Shown here: piece after piece, positions 17,003-26,513 of the stretch
Layout: each line of letters begins with the position of its first letter
Numbering within the stretch: position 1 is the first letter of the stretch
Source: Nitrospirales bacterium
GTDB lineage: Bacteria; Nitrospirota; Nitrospiria; Nitrospirales; UBA8639
Direction of reading: 5' to 3'
NCBI GenBank assembly: GCA_031315915.1
Contig: JALDRK010000035.1
Coordinates: 1-39,000 of the forward strand
Length of the DNA: 39,000 nucleotides
Program-made: the position numbers and the translations under genes
Notes under the pieces: model-generated
What the model was told of the DNA's origin: nothing
Databases searched by the model: none
Seen by the model: only the letters and a program-made list of their open reading frames with translations

Positions 17003-17842
17003 TTAAATTACATCGACCATCAAATATTCTGTCCGTTTGAAATAGATCGCACCACTAATGAAAATTATTACGGCAATAATCATTCCCGGCCAAATATAGA
17101 TCCACTGTATAGGGAGACCCAGCAGACATGCCCGATACCCTTCAATCACGCCAACGATAGGATTAAGAGAATAAATAACACGGTACACATCTGGAATAGA
17201 CGATGCCGAATACACAATCGGAGCTGAATACATCAGCATTTGCATTAGAAATTGCATAATAAATCTAACATCACGAAACCTGAGAGCCAAGGAAGAAAAC
17301 CACAAACCCACACCAGCAGGAATAAGAACCATCATAATGAAAAAGAGAGGCAAATACGCTAAGTTCCAGGTTGGAGACACGCGAAAATACAACAAGACAC
17401 ATACGACAATGCCCATCGAAATCACAAAATCCAACAATTTGGAGAAGAGGGTACTTAATGGAAATATCAACCTCGGAAAATAAATTTTCCCTAACATACT
17501 CTTTCCCGACACCAAGCTTTGGCTAGCTCCCGTCATGGCCTGGGACATATAGGTCCAAGGGATAACCCCTAGTGTCGAAAACAGGATATACGGGATTCCA
17601 TCTGTGGAAAGTTTGGCAATATTTCCAAAAATGACGGTGAAAACCACAATTTGGACAAGCGGATTAAAAATGGCCCAGGCAAATCCGAAAATAGTCTGCG
17701 CGTAAATAACTTTTATGTCACGCCATACCAGAAAAAAGAACAGATCTTGATATTCCTTTAATTCCTTAAAGTCCGAAACTTGCCATCCCACGGATGGTTT
17801 TATGATTGTGATTGACTCTTGGGCATTCTGAGAAGTAGTCAT
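17003..17842 (-). CDS. wzm: ABC-2 polysaccharide exporter permease (Wzm/TagG type)
   Basis: 279 residues with about six membrane spans, matching ABC2_membrane permeases. The N-terminal amphipathic part is followed by FFFLVWRDIKVIYAQTIFGF and WAIFNPLVQIVVFTVIFGNI, conserved in TagG/Wzm. FRDVRFIMQFLMQMLMYSAP and PIVGVIEGYRACLLG are the typical C-terminal motifs. Together with the Wzt-like ATPase it should flip the undecaprenyl-linked glycan across the inner membrane. This makes the cluster an ABC-dependent and not a Wzx/Wzy system. A TTAGGGAAAATTGT ribosome-binding region precedes ATG 17842. Confidence 0.93.
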   Translation of the reverse strand: MTTSQNAQESITIIKPSVGWQVSDFKELKEYQDLFFFLVWRDIKVIYAQTIFGFAWAIFNPLVQIVVFTVIFGNIAKLSTDGIPYILFSTLGVIPWTYMSQAMTGASQSLVSGKSMLGKIYFPRLIFPLSTLFSKLLDFVISMGIVVCVLLYFRVSPTWNLAYLPLFFIMMVLIPAGVGLWFSSLALRFRDVRFIMQFLMQMLMYSAPIVYSASSIPDVYRVIYSLNPIVGVIEGYRACLLGLPIQWIYIWPGMIIAVIIFISGAIYFKRTEYLMVDVI

Positions 17843-18251
17843 ACAATTTTCCCTAATTTATTAAACGGCAAATCAAATCATATCCTTGATGTAGGAATCA
17901 CTAAATTCTTTAAAATCTCATTTAAATGGTTATAAATGGACTTTTGGCTAACCGCCCCCCAAAACCAAATCCTCAACCATTTTTCGGAAAAATCACTTCA
18001 GATCAACAGACTCCATATTCCAGACTTGGAGATTATAACGCAAAAATCGTGCAAACTTAGACGGATCAAAATCATTCAAAGAAATTTTTCGAAAAATTAT
18101 CCAGATGAAGAATCTGGTCGACATGAACAGGCAGGAAAAACTATCTCATTAATAGGACAGTTACATAAACTGTCAAAAAATTCAAGATCAGAATATTTTC
18201 CATACAAAAATATCCTCTTAAAAATTAGAAAAACAACTTAGGCAAGAAAAT
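17843..18251. other. AT-rich intergenic stretch upstream of the exporter operon
   Basis: About 410 bp with no gene I can defend. A plus-strand frame at 17936-18241 (101 codons) has low-complexity, Lys/Ile-rich content, no ribosome-binding site and no recognisable domain, and opposes the operon. The stretch is a natural place for an internal promoter of wzm, but I found no clear -35/-10 pair. Confidence 0.4.
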
Positions 18252-18737
18252 TCATCTTATAACTTTTTGGTCCACAACTTTCCATTTGCCTGATTTATTT
18301 TTATCGAAACTCAGTTGTAGACTCATGAGGCTATCATTAGGTTGACTCATCTCTATGATCAAACTTCCAACTCCCTGCTCATTAGCTGTTTTCACAAAAC
18401 CTTCTGATACTTTTCGTTCCAAAATGGATTTCGTGTCCAGCAACCGATTTCTCCCAAATTTTTCCCGCAAAAAGCTAGGATATTCCTGGTTATCCCTCAA
18501 TAACGTTCCAAGGGTAACCGCCAGATGTCCATCGATAAGCCGTTCCAAGGTTTTGACATCGCCTGTTTGCAACGCCGTGATATAGGGAATAGCTACTTCC
18601 CCAACAATTTGACTTGCTTCCGATTGGTTTATTTCTAGCAACTCCTCATTACCAAAAACCTCTAGACTGTTCAGAAGACCCAATAATATCGCCAGAGTTA
18701 CACAACATCCAACAGCAAGTTTTTTCAAATATTCCAT
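18252..18737 (-). CDS. Small secreted or anchored protein of unknown function
   Basis: About 161 residues from ATG 18737; the frame reaches 18761, inside the previous gene, but the internal ATG has AAGGGTAAAAAC before it and starts 10 bp after the previous stop. The N-terminus (MEYLKKLAVGCCVTLAILLGL) is a signal peptide or membrane anchor; the paired Cys does not form a good lipobox. The rest (YITALQTGDVKTLERLIDGH ... GKWKVVDQKVI) has the alpha-then-sheet rhythm of NTF2-like or SnoaL-like domains; this is weak. It directly follows the SGNH/discoidin gene, so it is likely co-expressed and also works in the periplasm. Confidence 0.6.
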   Translation of the reverse strand: MEYLKKLAVGCCVTLAILLGLLNSLEVFGNEELLEINQSEASQIVGEVAIPYITALQTGDVKTLERLIDGHLAVTLGTLLRDNQEYPSFLREKFGRNRLLDTKSILERKVSEGFVKTANEQGVGSLIIEMSQPNDSLMSLQLSFDKNKSGKWKVVDQKVIR

Positions 18738-18747
18738 GTTTTTACCC

Positions 18748-21700
18748 TTAAGGAGCTGCACACGCCCCTCCTGAGATAGCTACACACCACAGAGAACTCA
18801 TGGATTTATAGCCCAACCCATTAGGATGCGAAACATTATCGATCAGTTCATTCTGATGCGTTTCAAAATGCGTGTAGAAGTCAGGAGGAACTACCGGAAT
18901 ACTATTGACAGCCACTAGTTCATTTATAGCCTGATTATAACTCTGTATGGCTGGATTATTTTCCAAAGACTTAGAAAATGGGACTTTAGCCAAATATACT
19001 TCACGGCCAGGAGCCGAATTTTTAACTAAATCAATAATTTTCTGCAGATTATCTTTAAAGGTCCCAGGATTCGGAGAATTTTGTCCTGCACCACTAGGTA
19101 CCAGTCCTGAATCGGCATCGTTTGTTCCAACCAAAAGCAAGAATTTTGTGGCTTTGGGACGTTTCTTTAAAAATCCTGGCGTCCGAATCAAAATCCCGGC
19201 TGAGGTCTCCCCCTGAACTCCGTCATTATAAATATTGTGAGGATAACTCCGTTTCAGTGTGAGCAGATCATTAAGTTTAGGAATAAAACCGCTTTCCGTG
19301 TTGGTATTTCGTCCGTCCTGTGAAGTACCGTCTGAAGGATCGTTATCGCCTATCCCAACAGTAATACTATCTCCCAAAGTGCCAAACACCTCACCAAGGC
19401 CAATATTGGTCACTTTGTCATATGTCGTATTTCCAGAAACGACCGTTCCACCACTGTTAACAATAAACGCTTCCACTTGGTGATTGTCCCCCACTAAACC
19501 CGTGAAGGTCCATTGGAAGGTAGTCGGATGAATCACGCCATCTGCCGGCAAAATAATAGTTTTTTGTTGAGCCCCATTATCAACAGAAAATTTGACGCCC
19601 CAACCGTTATGAGTGGGTTGCCTCAAACATACAGCAGCAGATACTTGCAGATTGGGGCGAGTCTGGACTTCCTTAGTAAGGGGATCTACGATTTTCACAA
19701 AGGGATTTTGACATTGACCCTCAATATTGAGTTCCGCCATGGAAGCCCATCTATTGTTATTGACCTCGGAAAGTGCCACCAATTTAACAAACCGTCCTGT
19801 TTTTGGGGAAAACTGCACACGTTGCTCCGAAGCAGAATCGACAAACTGTCCAATAGCTACCGGCTGTCCCCAATCTATCCCATTCTGACTGACATAGACA
19901 TGATAGTTTTTGATCCGACCATTACTGCCACTCGGTCTCGGAAGATACCGCAATGCATCAACGTCAAAAGCAGCCCCAAGGTCAACCTGAATTTCGTGCG
20001 GACCTTCGACGTTATTCCATTGGGAGTGCCATAGAGTATTGGAATTGCCATCTAAGACATTGAGGGCTGCGTTATTTTGAAGAATAGCCTCTTCGCTATT
20101 GACATACTTAATTGTCCAATCATTTCGAGGTAAAACGGTATTGGCGCCATTTACTACTTTGACCGTTACTTTTCCTGGGAAAGGATCCGAAAGCCCAAGA
20201 GCATCAGTCACTTTGAAAACCACAGTGAAAGTCCCCACATTATTGAAGGTAACCTGACCGGGATTTTGTAATGAAGAATTAGGAATGGCAGGGTCGCCAA
20301 ACGTCCAAAGGAAACTCGAAGCCGGATCTCCATTCAGATCGGAATAGGTTCCCGAGAAGAAAACACTTTGTCCGACATTGATCGTGACATCTTCCGTGGG
20401 AGAACTAATCACTCCATTGGGATCATAATTGCCACTAAACGGTGCACCAATAACATCAAGTTCCGGTAGATTTATGACTCGATGTCCATGCAAAGAACCA
20501 CGTGCAATAAGTCGGACGTACCGTCCAGTAATTCTAGGAAAGGTCAGAGTTTTAAGACTGGTATCATTGGCAAACTCTCCACTGACAATCGGATCTCCCC
20601 AATTCACCCCATCTTTACTCACAAAGAATTCATAGAAAGAAATTCCCTCAGCCCCGTAAGGAGTCAAGGGGGAAAGTCGAAAACCTTCAATTTCAAAGAC
20701 ATTCCCAAGATTAATACGTATTTCATGAGGGGGAGAAACCCCATTCACCGTTCTCCAGGCCGTGGCCGAACTCCCATCAAAGGCATTGGTCGCCGGACTC
20801 CCTGAAGCTTGACTATTGACAAATTGAACCGACCAAATGCCTTTATTGAGGAAGCTCCCTCCAGCCGTCACCGTAACCCCGGCATCGGCAGTAAAAGCCC
20901 CTGCATCGGTCACACGCACCGTTGATGTACCGGCGCTAGGCCCGGCCGTGTAAAGACCGGTTGTCGGATTTACATTTGCTCCTCCAGTGGTATCACTTGC
21001 TAAACTATAGCTATAAGGCATGGTTCCATTGACACCGGAAAAAGTTTGCTGTCCCCCAATTGAGACAGTGGCATTTGATGGAGATATTCCAAGATTCCCA
21101 CCGCCACCAACCAGAGTTCCCAAAACATTGAATTCCCCTACGGCAGTCCACGGTTTCCCTTTGTTCTGGGCTTCACTCAATGCTCGTAACCAAATATATC
21201 GACTGGTCACTTGGCCAAAGAGTACCTGCTGCTCCGTTGTGTTGTTGGGGAACACTCCGCTAGCCACCAAAGTCCATTGGCTTAAAATTGGAGGTATGGT
21301 TGGGGGTGTCCCGGAATTATTGGCCACATACACTTCATATTGGCCAATTCGCCCATTAGCCCCGAAAGAGGCATCTCTGGCCTGATACCGGATGCCACCG
21401 ATGGAATACATGCTCCCCAAGTCTACTTGCAGACTATGCGGATGGGTCGGCGAAGCCGTTTGCCATTGCGTGTGCCAGAATGTGGAAGTAGTCCCGTCAA
21501 AAGCCGCCTGGCCTGGACTACCCGATTCCTCACTATCAACCCAATACTTCGTAAAGTTACTTTGGGGAATAGAAGGTGGGGGCCCGGAAGAACCAGTGAC
21601 AGTCACCGTTGCTGTCGCAGATTTTTCGGGGACGGAAGAATCAGCCATCCGGATGGTGGACGTGCCGGCATTGGGACCAGCCGTGTACAGCCCCGTGGTA

Positions 21701-22404
21701 AACCCTATGCTCGCCCCACCGGTCGTATCATTGGTAATAATAAAAGCATAGTTGGGAGTTCCTCCACTGCCGGTAAATTGCTGTTGCCCACCGGTCGAAA
21801 CTGTTGCTGAGGAAGGCGTGAGGGATACTTGCCCGCTATTAGCGGTGCCCAATACGTTGAATTCCCCGACCGACGTCCAGGGTTTCCCTTGGTTTTGGGC
21901 TTCACTGATGGCCCTCAACCACACATAGCGGGTAGCCACAGTGTTAAAAAGCACTTGCTGTTCGATCGTGTTATTAGGGAATACGCCTGAGGCTACTAAC
22001 GTCCATTGGTTTAAGACGGGGGGTATAGTAGGAGTTGTTCCCAAAGTCTTCTGCACATAAATTTGATACTGACCAATTCGCCCATTTGCTCCGAAAGAGG
22101 CATCTCTGGCCTGATACCGAATGCCACCAATGGAATACACGCCCCCTAAGTCCACCTGCAGACTATGCGGATGGCTCGGCGAAACCGCTTGCCATTGAGT
22201 ATGCCAGAACGTGGAAGTAGTCCCGTCAAAAGCCGCCTGGCCTGGGCTACCCGACTCCTCACTATCAACCCAATACTTTGTGAAATTTCCCTGAGGAATT
22301 GGGGGTAGCGTTTGACCCCAGATTGGAGTGGCTAACCCGAAAAGAAACACGAAAAATAGCCCCACCCAAGTAAGGTGGGGCTTTGGGGGTATAAGTAATT
22401 TCAT
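18748..22404 (-). CDS. Secreted SGNH/GDSL hydrolase with four discoidin-like (F5/8 type C) domains
   Basis: About 1218 residues. ATG 22404 is preferred over an upstream TTG at 22431 because it gives a good signal peptide (KLLIPPKPHLTWVGLFFVFL, cleavage near PIWG-Q). Four F5/8-type carbohydrate-binding domains start near residues 40, 285, 520 and 760; the first two are near copies. Ig-like domains follow the first and second, and a PKD-like domain precedes the fourth. The C-terminal 200 residues are an SGNH hydrolase: GTLGDSITVG (catalytic Ser), GVQGETS, LVGTNDADSG, and IDNVSHPNGLGY (Asp and His). It probably removes acyl groups from the exported glycan or anchors to it. The terminal CVAISGGACAAP holds two Cys that may form a disulfide. 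Its role in this cluster is inferred. Confidence 0.88.
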   Translation of the reverse strand: MKLLIPPKPHLTWVGLFFVFLFGLATPIWGQTLPPIPQGNFTKYWVDSEESGSPGQAAFDGTTSTFWHTQWQAVSPSHPHSLQVDLGGVYSIGGIRYQARDASFGANGRIGQYQIYVQKTLGTTPTIPPVLNQWTLVASGVFPNNTIEQQVLFNTVATRYVWLRAISEAQNQGKPWTSVGEFNVLGTANSGQVSLTPSSATVSTGGQQQFTGSGGTPNYAFIITNDTTGGASIGFTTGLYTAGPNAGTSTIRMADSSVPEKSATATVTVTGSSGPPPSIPQSNFTKYWVDSEESGSPGQAAFDGTTSTFWHTQWQTASPTHPHSLQVDLGSMYSIGGIRYQARDASFGANGRIGQYEVYVANNSGTPPTIPPILSQWTLVASGVFPNNTTEQQVLFGQVTSRYIWLRALSEAQNKGKPWTAVGEFNVLGTLVGGGGNLGISPSNATVSIGGQQTFSGVNGTMPYSYSLASDTTGGANVNPTTGLYTAGPSAGTSTVRVTDAGAFTADAGVTVTAGGSFLNKGIWSVQFVNSQASGSPATNAFDGSSATAWRTVNGVSPPHEIRINLGNVFEIEGFRLSPLTPYGAEGISFYEFFVSKDGVNWGDPIVSGEFANDTSLKTLTFPRITGRYVRLIARGSLHGHRVINLPELDVIGAPFSGNYDPNGVISSPTEDVTINVGQSVFFSGTYSDLNGDPASSFLWTFGDPAIPNSSLQNPGQVTFNNVGTFTVVFKVTDALGLSDPFPGKVTVKVVNGANTVLPRNDWTIKYVNSEEAILQNNAALNVLDGNSNTLWHSQWNNVEGPHEIQVDLGAAFDVDALRYLPRPSGSNGRIKNYHVYVSQNGIDWGQPVAIGQFVDSASEQRVQFSPKTGRFVKLVALSEVNNNRWASMAELNIEGQCQNPFVKIVDPLTKEVQTRPNLQVSAAVCLRQPTHNGWGVKFSVDNGAQQKTIILPADGVIHPTTFQWTFTGLVGDNHQVEAFIVNSGGTVVSGNTTYDKVTNIGLGEVFGTLGDSITVGIGDNDPSDGTSQDGRNTNTESGFIPKLNDLLTLKRSYPHNIYNDGVQGETSAGILIRTPGFLKKRPKATKFLLLVGTNDADSGLVPSGAGQNSPNPGTFKDNLQKIIDLVKNSAPGREVYLAKVPFSKSLENNPAIQSYNQAINELVAVNSIPVVPPDFYTHFETHQNELIDNVSHPNGLGYKSMSSLWCVAISGGACAAP
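20866..22312 (-). repeat. Tandem duplication of a discoidin plus Ig-like module inside the SGNH gene
   Basis: Two copies of about 730 bp lie side by side. Matching anchors, such as GAATTCCCC at 21130 and 21859 and CACTATCAAC at 21531 and 22260, are offset by exactly 729 bp. An Ig-domain anchor is offset by 735 bp, so small indels have occurred. Similarity is highest in the discoidin part (about 21121-21560 against 21850-22289). The protein copies share long runs such as WVDSEESGSPGQAAFDGTTS. Confidence 0.85.
22358..22382 (-). terminator. Terminator-like hairpin inside the signal-peptide codons of the SGNH gene
   Basis: On the minus strand a perfect 9-bp stem AGCCCCACC/GGTGGGGCT with a 7-nt loop is followed directly by ATTTTTCG. 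This is the form of an intrinsic terminator. It lies about 25 codons-worth or less after the start of a 3.7-kb gene, so it would act as an early attenuator. An antiterminator of the NusG/RfaH family is encoded upstream in the same direction. The protein-coding role of the same bases (KPHLTWVG) could also explain part of the symmetry. Confidence 0.5.
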
Positions 22405-22661
22405 GATCGGATTTCTAAAGGCACTTTTCAATCAAAAATTTTTAGTTAGTCTGTATATATACAACGGCACTTATAGATAATCCATACACTAAAAGGCGGT
22501 AGTCAGTGACATGTTAAATAAAGAGTCAATTTTCACAATTAAAGAATCCTGGCTAATCTCAACCAAAAAGTCAACTTTACAAACAATTTTCCTGCTATTT
22601 GTCTTTGACAATCAATCCTGACTTATCAGAAATAATACTTATACTTAAAGTCTTTCGCTCA

Positions 22662-23687
22662 CTAAACCCATCGCAATTGATCATTGATCCGTCCTGCTCC
22701 CATTAATTCCTTAATATGGTCTATCCGATTGAATCTCGGCCCTGAAAACATGTCAAAGGTTAAGCCGGCTTTTTGGTAAGCCTCATAGATTTGAACGGCT
22801 CCGGCACGGGCATTCCATTGAGGTTTAAATTCTGGGATCATTCGGCCCACTTTGCTGCAATCTACCCTGTAACAACGTTTATCGGGACCAGCGTCTTCTG
22901 CATACTCAATTTCACAACCTGGGACCGTCTTCTTTACAATATCTGCCAATTCCCGGATTCGGTAGTTTTCCTGCGTCTGGCCAATATTAAAGGCTTGATT
23001 GTGTACAACTTCTGACGGCGCGTTCAGAACGGCGATAAAGGCATTCGCCACATCTTCCACATGAACAATCGGGCGCCAGGGTGTCCCATCACTTTTAATC
23101 ACCACCCTGCCGCTGGTCAGAGCCCATGCAATCAAGTTGTTGAGCACTAGATCAATGCGCAACCGCGGAGAGATGCCATACACCGTGGCATTACGCAGAT
23201 AGGTCGGGTGAAAGGTTGAATCCGCCAGTTTTGCGACATCTTTTTCAACCTTCACTTTTGAAACCCCATAAGCCGTAACAGGATTGAGAGCGGCTTCCTC
23301 AGTAAGGAAGTCATCTCCCGATGCCCCATAATTGCTGCAGGAGGATGAAAAGAGAAAACGGGTCGCACCGGCTGCTTTCGATTTTTCAGCAAGCCGAACA
23401 GAAGCGAGATGGTTGATGTCAAATGTAAGGTTCGAATCTAAGTTCCCTAATGGGTCGTTGGAAAGGCCTGCCAAATGCATAACGGCTTCAAAACCCTCAA
23501 GCTTCAGACTTGAAGTATCTCGTAAGTCAACCTTAATGGAAGGAATGGACGCAATACTTTCACTGCCAAAGGTACAATCTGCAAATAAATCCGTATCCAA
23601 TCCAACAACATCGTGGCCTTCTTTCAGAAGTAAATTCACGAGCACACTTCCGATATATCCAGTATGACCCGTCACTAGTACCCGCAT
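22662..23687 (-). CDS. NAD-dependent nucleotide-sugar epimerase/dehydratase (extended SDR)
   Basis: 341 residues. The Rossmann loop VTGHTGYIGSVLVNLLL is at the N-terminus; the active site reads FLFSSSCSNYGASG and, with the catalytic Tyr and Lys, YGVSKVKVE. The substrate-side motifs RNATVYGISPRLRIDLVLNN and PWRPIVHVEDVANAF match the GalE/RfbG/WcaG superfamily. The SCSNYG version of the serine motif is common in a subgroup found next to sugar C-methyltransferases. It could be a 4-epimerase, a 4-ketoreductase or a 4,6-dehydratase. The lack of a TDE or similar dehydratase triad near the Ser makes dehydratase less likely. A strong GGGAGGTGGAGA Shine-Dalgarno precedes ATG 23687. Confidence 0.87.
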   Translation of the reverse strand: MRVLVTGHTGYIGSVLVNLLLKEGHDVVGLDTDLFADCTFGSESIASIPSIKVDLRDTSSLKLEGFEAVMHLAGLSNDPLGNLDSNLTFDINHLASVRLAEKSKAAGATRFLFSSSCSNYGASGDDFLTEEAALNPVTAYGVSKVKVEKDVAKLADSTFHPTYLRNATVYGISPRLRIDLVLNNLIAWALTSGRVVIKSDGTPWRPIVHVEDVANAFIAVLNAPSEVVHNQAFNIGQTQENYRIRELADIVKKTVPGCEIEYAEDAGPDKRCYRVDCSKVGRMIPEFKPQWNARAGAVQIYEAYQKAGLTFDMFSGPRFNRIDHIKELMGAGRINDQLRWV

Positions 23688-23883
23688 TCTCCACCTCCCG
23701 TGATAAATCGTTTAACGCGTAATCCCATTATTGTTTCCAAGAGTACCCTAAAGATTAGTCGCCACATACATGAGGTATTGTCAGCTATCCTTACTAAAAT
23801 ACGACGTAAGACAACAGACTAAAATACTTTTTGTGCTCATAATGTTATTTGCCGTTGGAACGGAAATTTGACCTGCCCTTCTC

Positions 23884-25098
23884 TCAATCATACTGTTTTT
23901 TACTGTAGACTTTCTGTATGTGATCACACACATAATCTGAAAACGGAATCGAGCAGGTAAACGCCGGAGAGATCGCATTAAGAATATGCATTGACCGGTC
24001 ATCTCCTTCTAACACAAAATCCATTTCCAGCTTCTTTCTTTCCGTATCCACCAGTTGAGCTCGAATTCCCGGCTTTCCCCAAGTCCGGTAATTTTCCTGT
24101 GATACGCCTTCCATGAGCGATGAAGCCAAGGAAACCATATGAAGCCTGGAATATTTCTTCATTTCCTGAACAGCCAACTGCTTAAAATCGAAGCCTGAGA
24201 ACATAAATAAATTCGCCTGTCTCATCGTTAAATCCAACAACTCGGAAACTTTAAAGTTATCCAAGCCTGAATACTGTTCTCGCCAGAAGGCCGGAATCGC
24301 AGTGGGTCCAATCTTCGCCTTTCCCTCCGCCGTGACGGTTACATGAACACCAAGAAAGGGGTTCTTGAGATCCGGCACCGGATAAATATTAGTGCGAACG
24401 GACCCAACCGGTTCATTCGAGTAGAGATACAATCCCTTGAACGGCAAGATCTTGTATTTCTCTGAGAATCCGAAATCTTTGGCAATGTGGTCCGCATACA
24501 AACCTGCGGCATTGACCACATAGCCTGCGGAGTAGTTCCCACCGGTCGAAAGAATAGAATCTGGAGTTCTTTTCAGATACCGGACACCACAGTGAATCTT
24601 CACTCCTTCCTGGACAGCATCCGTCGTCATCGACTTGAGAACCTTCGCCGGATCGACGGTTGATGTTTTTGGAGAATAAATAGCACGTTCACACGTCTTC
24701 ACGCGGGGTTCTATTCGTTTGGCCTCTTCTTCTGAAATATCTTCTAAGTCAATACCATTCGCGGCTCCGCGCCTGAGGAGCTCATCAAGTCCCGCATGCT
24801 CCCCAACATTCTTAGCAACCACAAGCTTTCCACATCTATTAATAAAGATCTTTCGGAATTCACAATACTCAGTCAGCTCCTTGTTCCCAATTCGCGTGAA
24901 CTTGGCTTTCAGGCTATCCGGTGAATAATAAAACCCCGCATGTAATACTCCACTATTTCGCCCACTGGCATGCATCCCCGTTCCACTTTCTTTTTCGATC
25001 ACAGTCACCGTTAAATCAGGATACCGACGTTTCAATTGGCGAGCACAATTTAAGCCGATAATCCCGCCTCCAATAATAAGGAAATCAGCGATAGGCAT
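23884..25098 (-). CDS. lhgO: L-2-hydroxyglutarate oxidase-like FAD-dependent oxidoreductase
   Basis: 404 residues with a DAO-type fold: FAD-binding FLIIGGGIIGLNCARQL, an acidic ribose ligand in VTVIEKESG, ASGRNSGVLHAGFYYSPDSL, which is the hallmark of the LhgO/YgaF group, and NAAGLYADHIAK later. LhgO oxidises L-2-hydroxyglutarate to 2-oxoglutarate and passes electrons to the respiratory chain. The gene heads the glycan block beyond the long leader, where related flavoproteins are sometimes found; it might oxidise a sugar acid or other hydroxy acid here. It ends 196 bp before the epimerase gene. The family is certain, the substrate in this locus is not. Confidence 0.85.
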   Translation of the reverse strand: MPIADFLIIGGGIIGLNCARQLKRRYPDLTVTVIEKESGTGMHASGRNSGVLHAGFYYSPDSLKAKFTRIGNKELTEYCEFRKIFINRCGKLVVAKNVGEHAGLDELLRRGAANGIDLEDISEEEAKRIEPRVKTCERAIYSPKTSTVDPAKVLKSMTTDAVQEGVKIHCGVRYLKRTPDSILSTGGNYSAGYVVNAAGLYADHIAKDFGFSEKYKILPFKGLYLYSNEPVGSVRTNIYPVPDLKNPFLGVHVTVTAEGKAKIGPTAIPAFWREQYSGLDNFKVSELLDLTMRQANLFMFSGFDFKQLAVQEMKKYSRLHMVSLASSLMEGVSQENYRTWGKPGIRAQLVDTERKKLEMDFVLEGDDRSMHILNAISPAFTCSIPFSDYVCDHIQKVYSKKQYD

Positions 25099-26513
25099 AT
25101 CGGATGCTTCCCATAACTTGCAATAACTTCACCTTGCAATTCCCTTCATAGCTGAAAAGTCAAGATGATGAACAAAAAAACTGTCGGCAAACTCATAATT
25201 TCACAACCTGTAGAGAAAGCCTCGATTGCCATACATTCAGCAGAATCAGTGAACAACCCAATGACTAAAAGGACAACAGGGATACTTTCCTGGAGACTAA
25301 ATTTATCATTTACCATTTTAACTACCTGACTAACCATCTGACTGGGAAACGGAACCCCAAACGATTCTCCAGCACACAAGACAGGGTTCTATGTAGATAG
25401 GATTTACTACAAAAGAATATAATTTACTCGCCTTTCAAATGCCAAATTTCCTGCTGACCAAAGAAGTACACTTCAAATTAACTTTCGTGCTATCTCCAGG
25501 CAAGAAGTGAGGAAAAGATTGATTTTGCTAAAAAGTCTAACATATCTTGGGCTCAAACAGCCCTAGATTATATCCTAGCCTCAATAGTTCTTTTGTTGTT
25601 CAAGTAAATTTTCAATCAGTACGATGCTAAAATTCACAGGCTGCCGCCCTTCCCAGTTTACTGGGATTATCAAATTCTGAAGACCAAAAGTATGGCTTAA
25701 CAGAACGTTCCAGTGCTGGGTAACGCCTCTTCAGAGCGTTAGGGTTGGGCCAGACCAATGGTCCTGATTCAACACACCTTCACTCTCCATTCGGTTCAAA
25801 AGCCTTCCTGCTTAAATGAGCCCATTAAAACTTCCGGTAGTTATAACCACGAATATTCAAAAAAATATTCCTGAAAATCATGGCTATCCAATTTTCCTTC
25901 TACGTCATAATGCACAATACACAGGAAAGCTTGTTGATCGCCTGATAGGAAGATTTTGCCTGGCCCCTTCGGCAAGACCTGCACTGGCTCCTTCACACAA
26001 AGCCATTCAATAAACTTCAGAGCCTATTCGACTTGAGGGAGACTCTACACAATCATATACTGATTTAAACCCAATCAATGGAGGATAGAGAGCCTTGGCC
26101 ATGCTTGGTCACTTCATGTTTTTAAACCGAGTAGATGGGAGGCATTTTTGGTGTCCGAGGAGATCTAAAAAGTCATGCTTAAGATAAAGAGGGGCCTCCG
26201 ACGACTCACCTTTTATACACCGATTGGTTGAGTGATACACTCTCAATCTCTTCTTGAATAAGAATTAGAAAAAACAAACGCTAGCCATCTTACGACTGTC
26301 TGCCGAAGAGTACATCTGTTCGTGAGATCCATATATCCAGTCAGCCCTTTAGCCGGGAATAATCCATCAATACAGAGACTTGTATTTCCCCTCAAGCGCC
26401 ATTCTAAAGGCAAGAAGGGCTTACATTGTTGCTAGGCATGTATTTTTTGTGGATTCCAATTCCATACGGTAAATAATTACATCTACATCCGACGCTACCC
26501 TGTTCGTTGTCTT
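25099..26513. other. 1.4-kb gene-free leader between the NusG-like gene and the glycan genes
   Basis: No recognisable gene. The only longer minus frame (25146-25379, 77 codons) is hydrophobic and has no homology I know. Perfect hairpins occur at 25651-25666 (TCCCAG, loop TTTA) and 25721-25741 (TAACG plus CTCT stem parts), with a smaller GACC/GGTC stem at 25753-25763. A long untranslated leader after a stand-alone NusG paralogue is a place where an antitermination recruitment site could sit. It might equally be eroded former coding DNA. Confidence 0.45.

Noticed and set aside
17936..18241. 101-codon plus-strand frame
   Set aside because: Low-complexity Lys/Ile-rich content, opposite to the operon, no ribosome-binding site and no homology.
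22495..22510. ops-like GGCGGTAG sequence
   Set aside because: It matches the core of the RfaH ops element but lies on the plus strand, opposite to the glycan genes, and the bases after it do not match.
25146..25379. 77-codon hydrophobic minus-strand frame after the NusG-like gene
   Set aside because: No domain or convincing start; hydrophobic content alone is weak evidence in AT-rich DNA.
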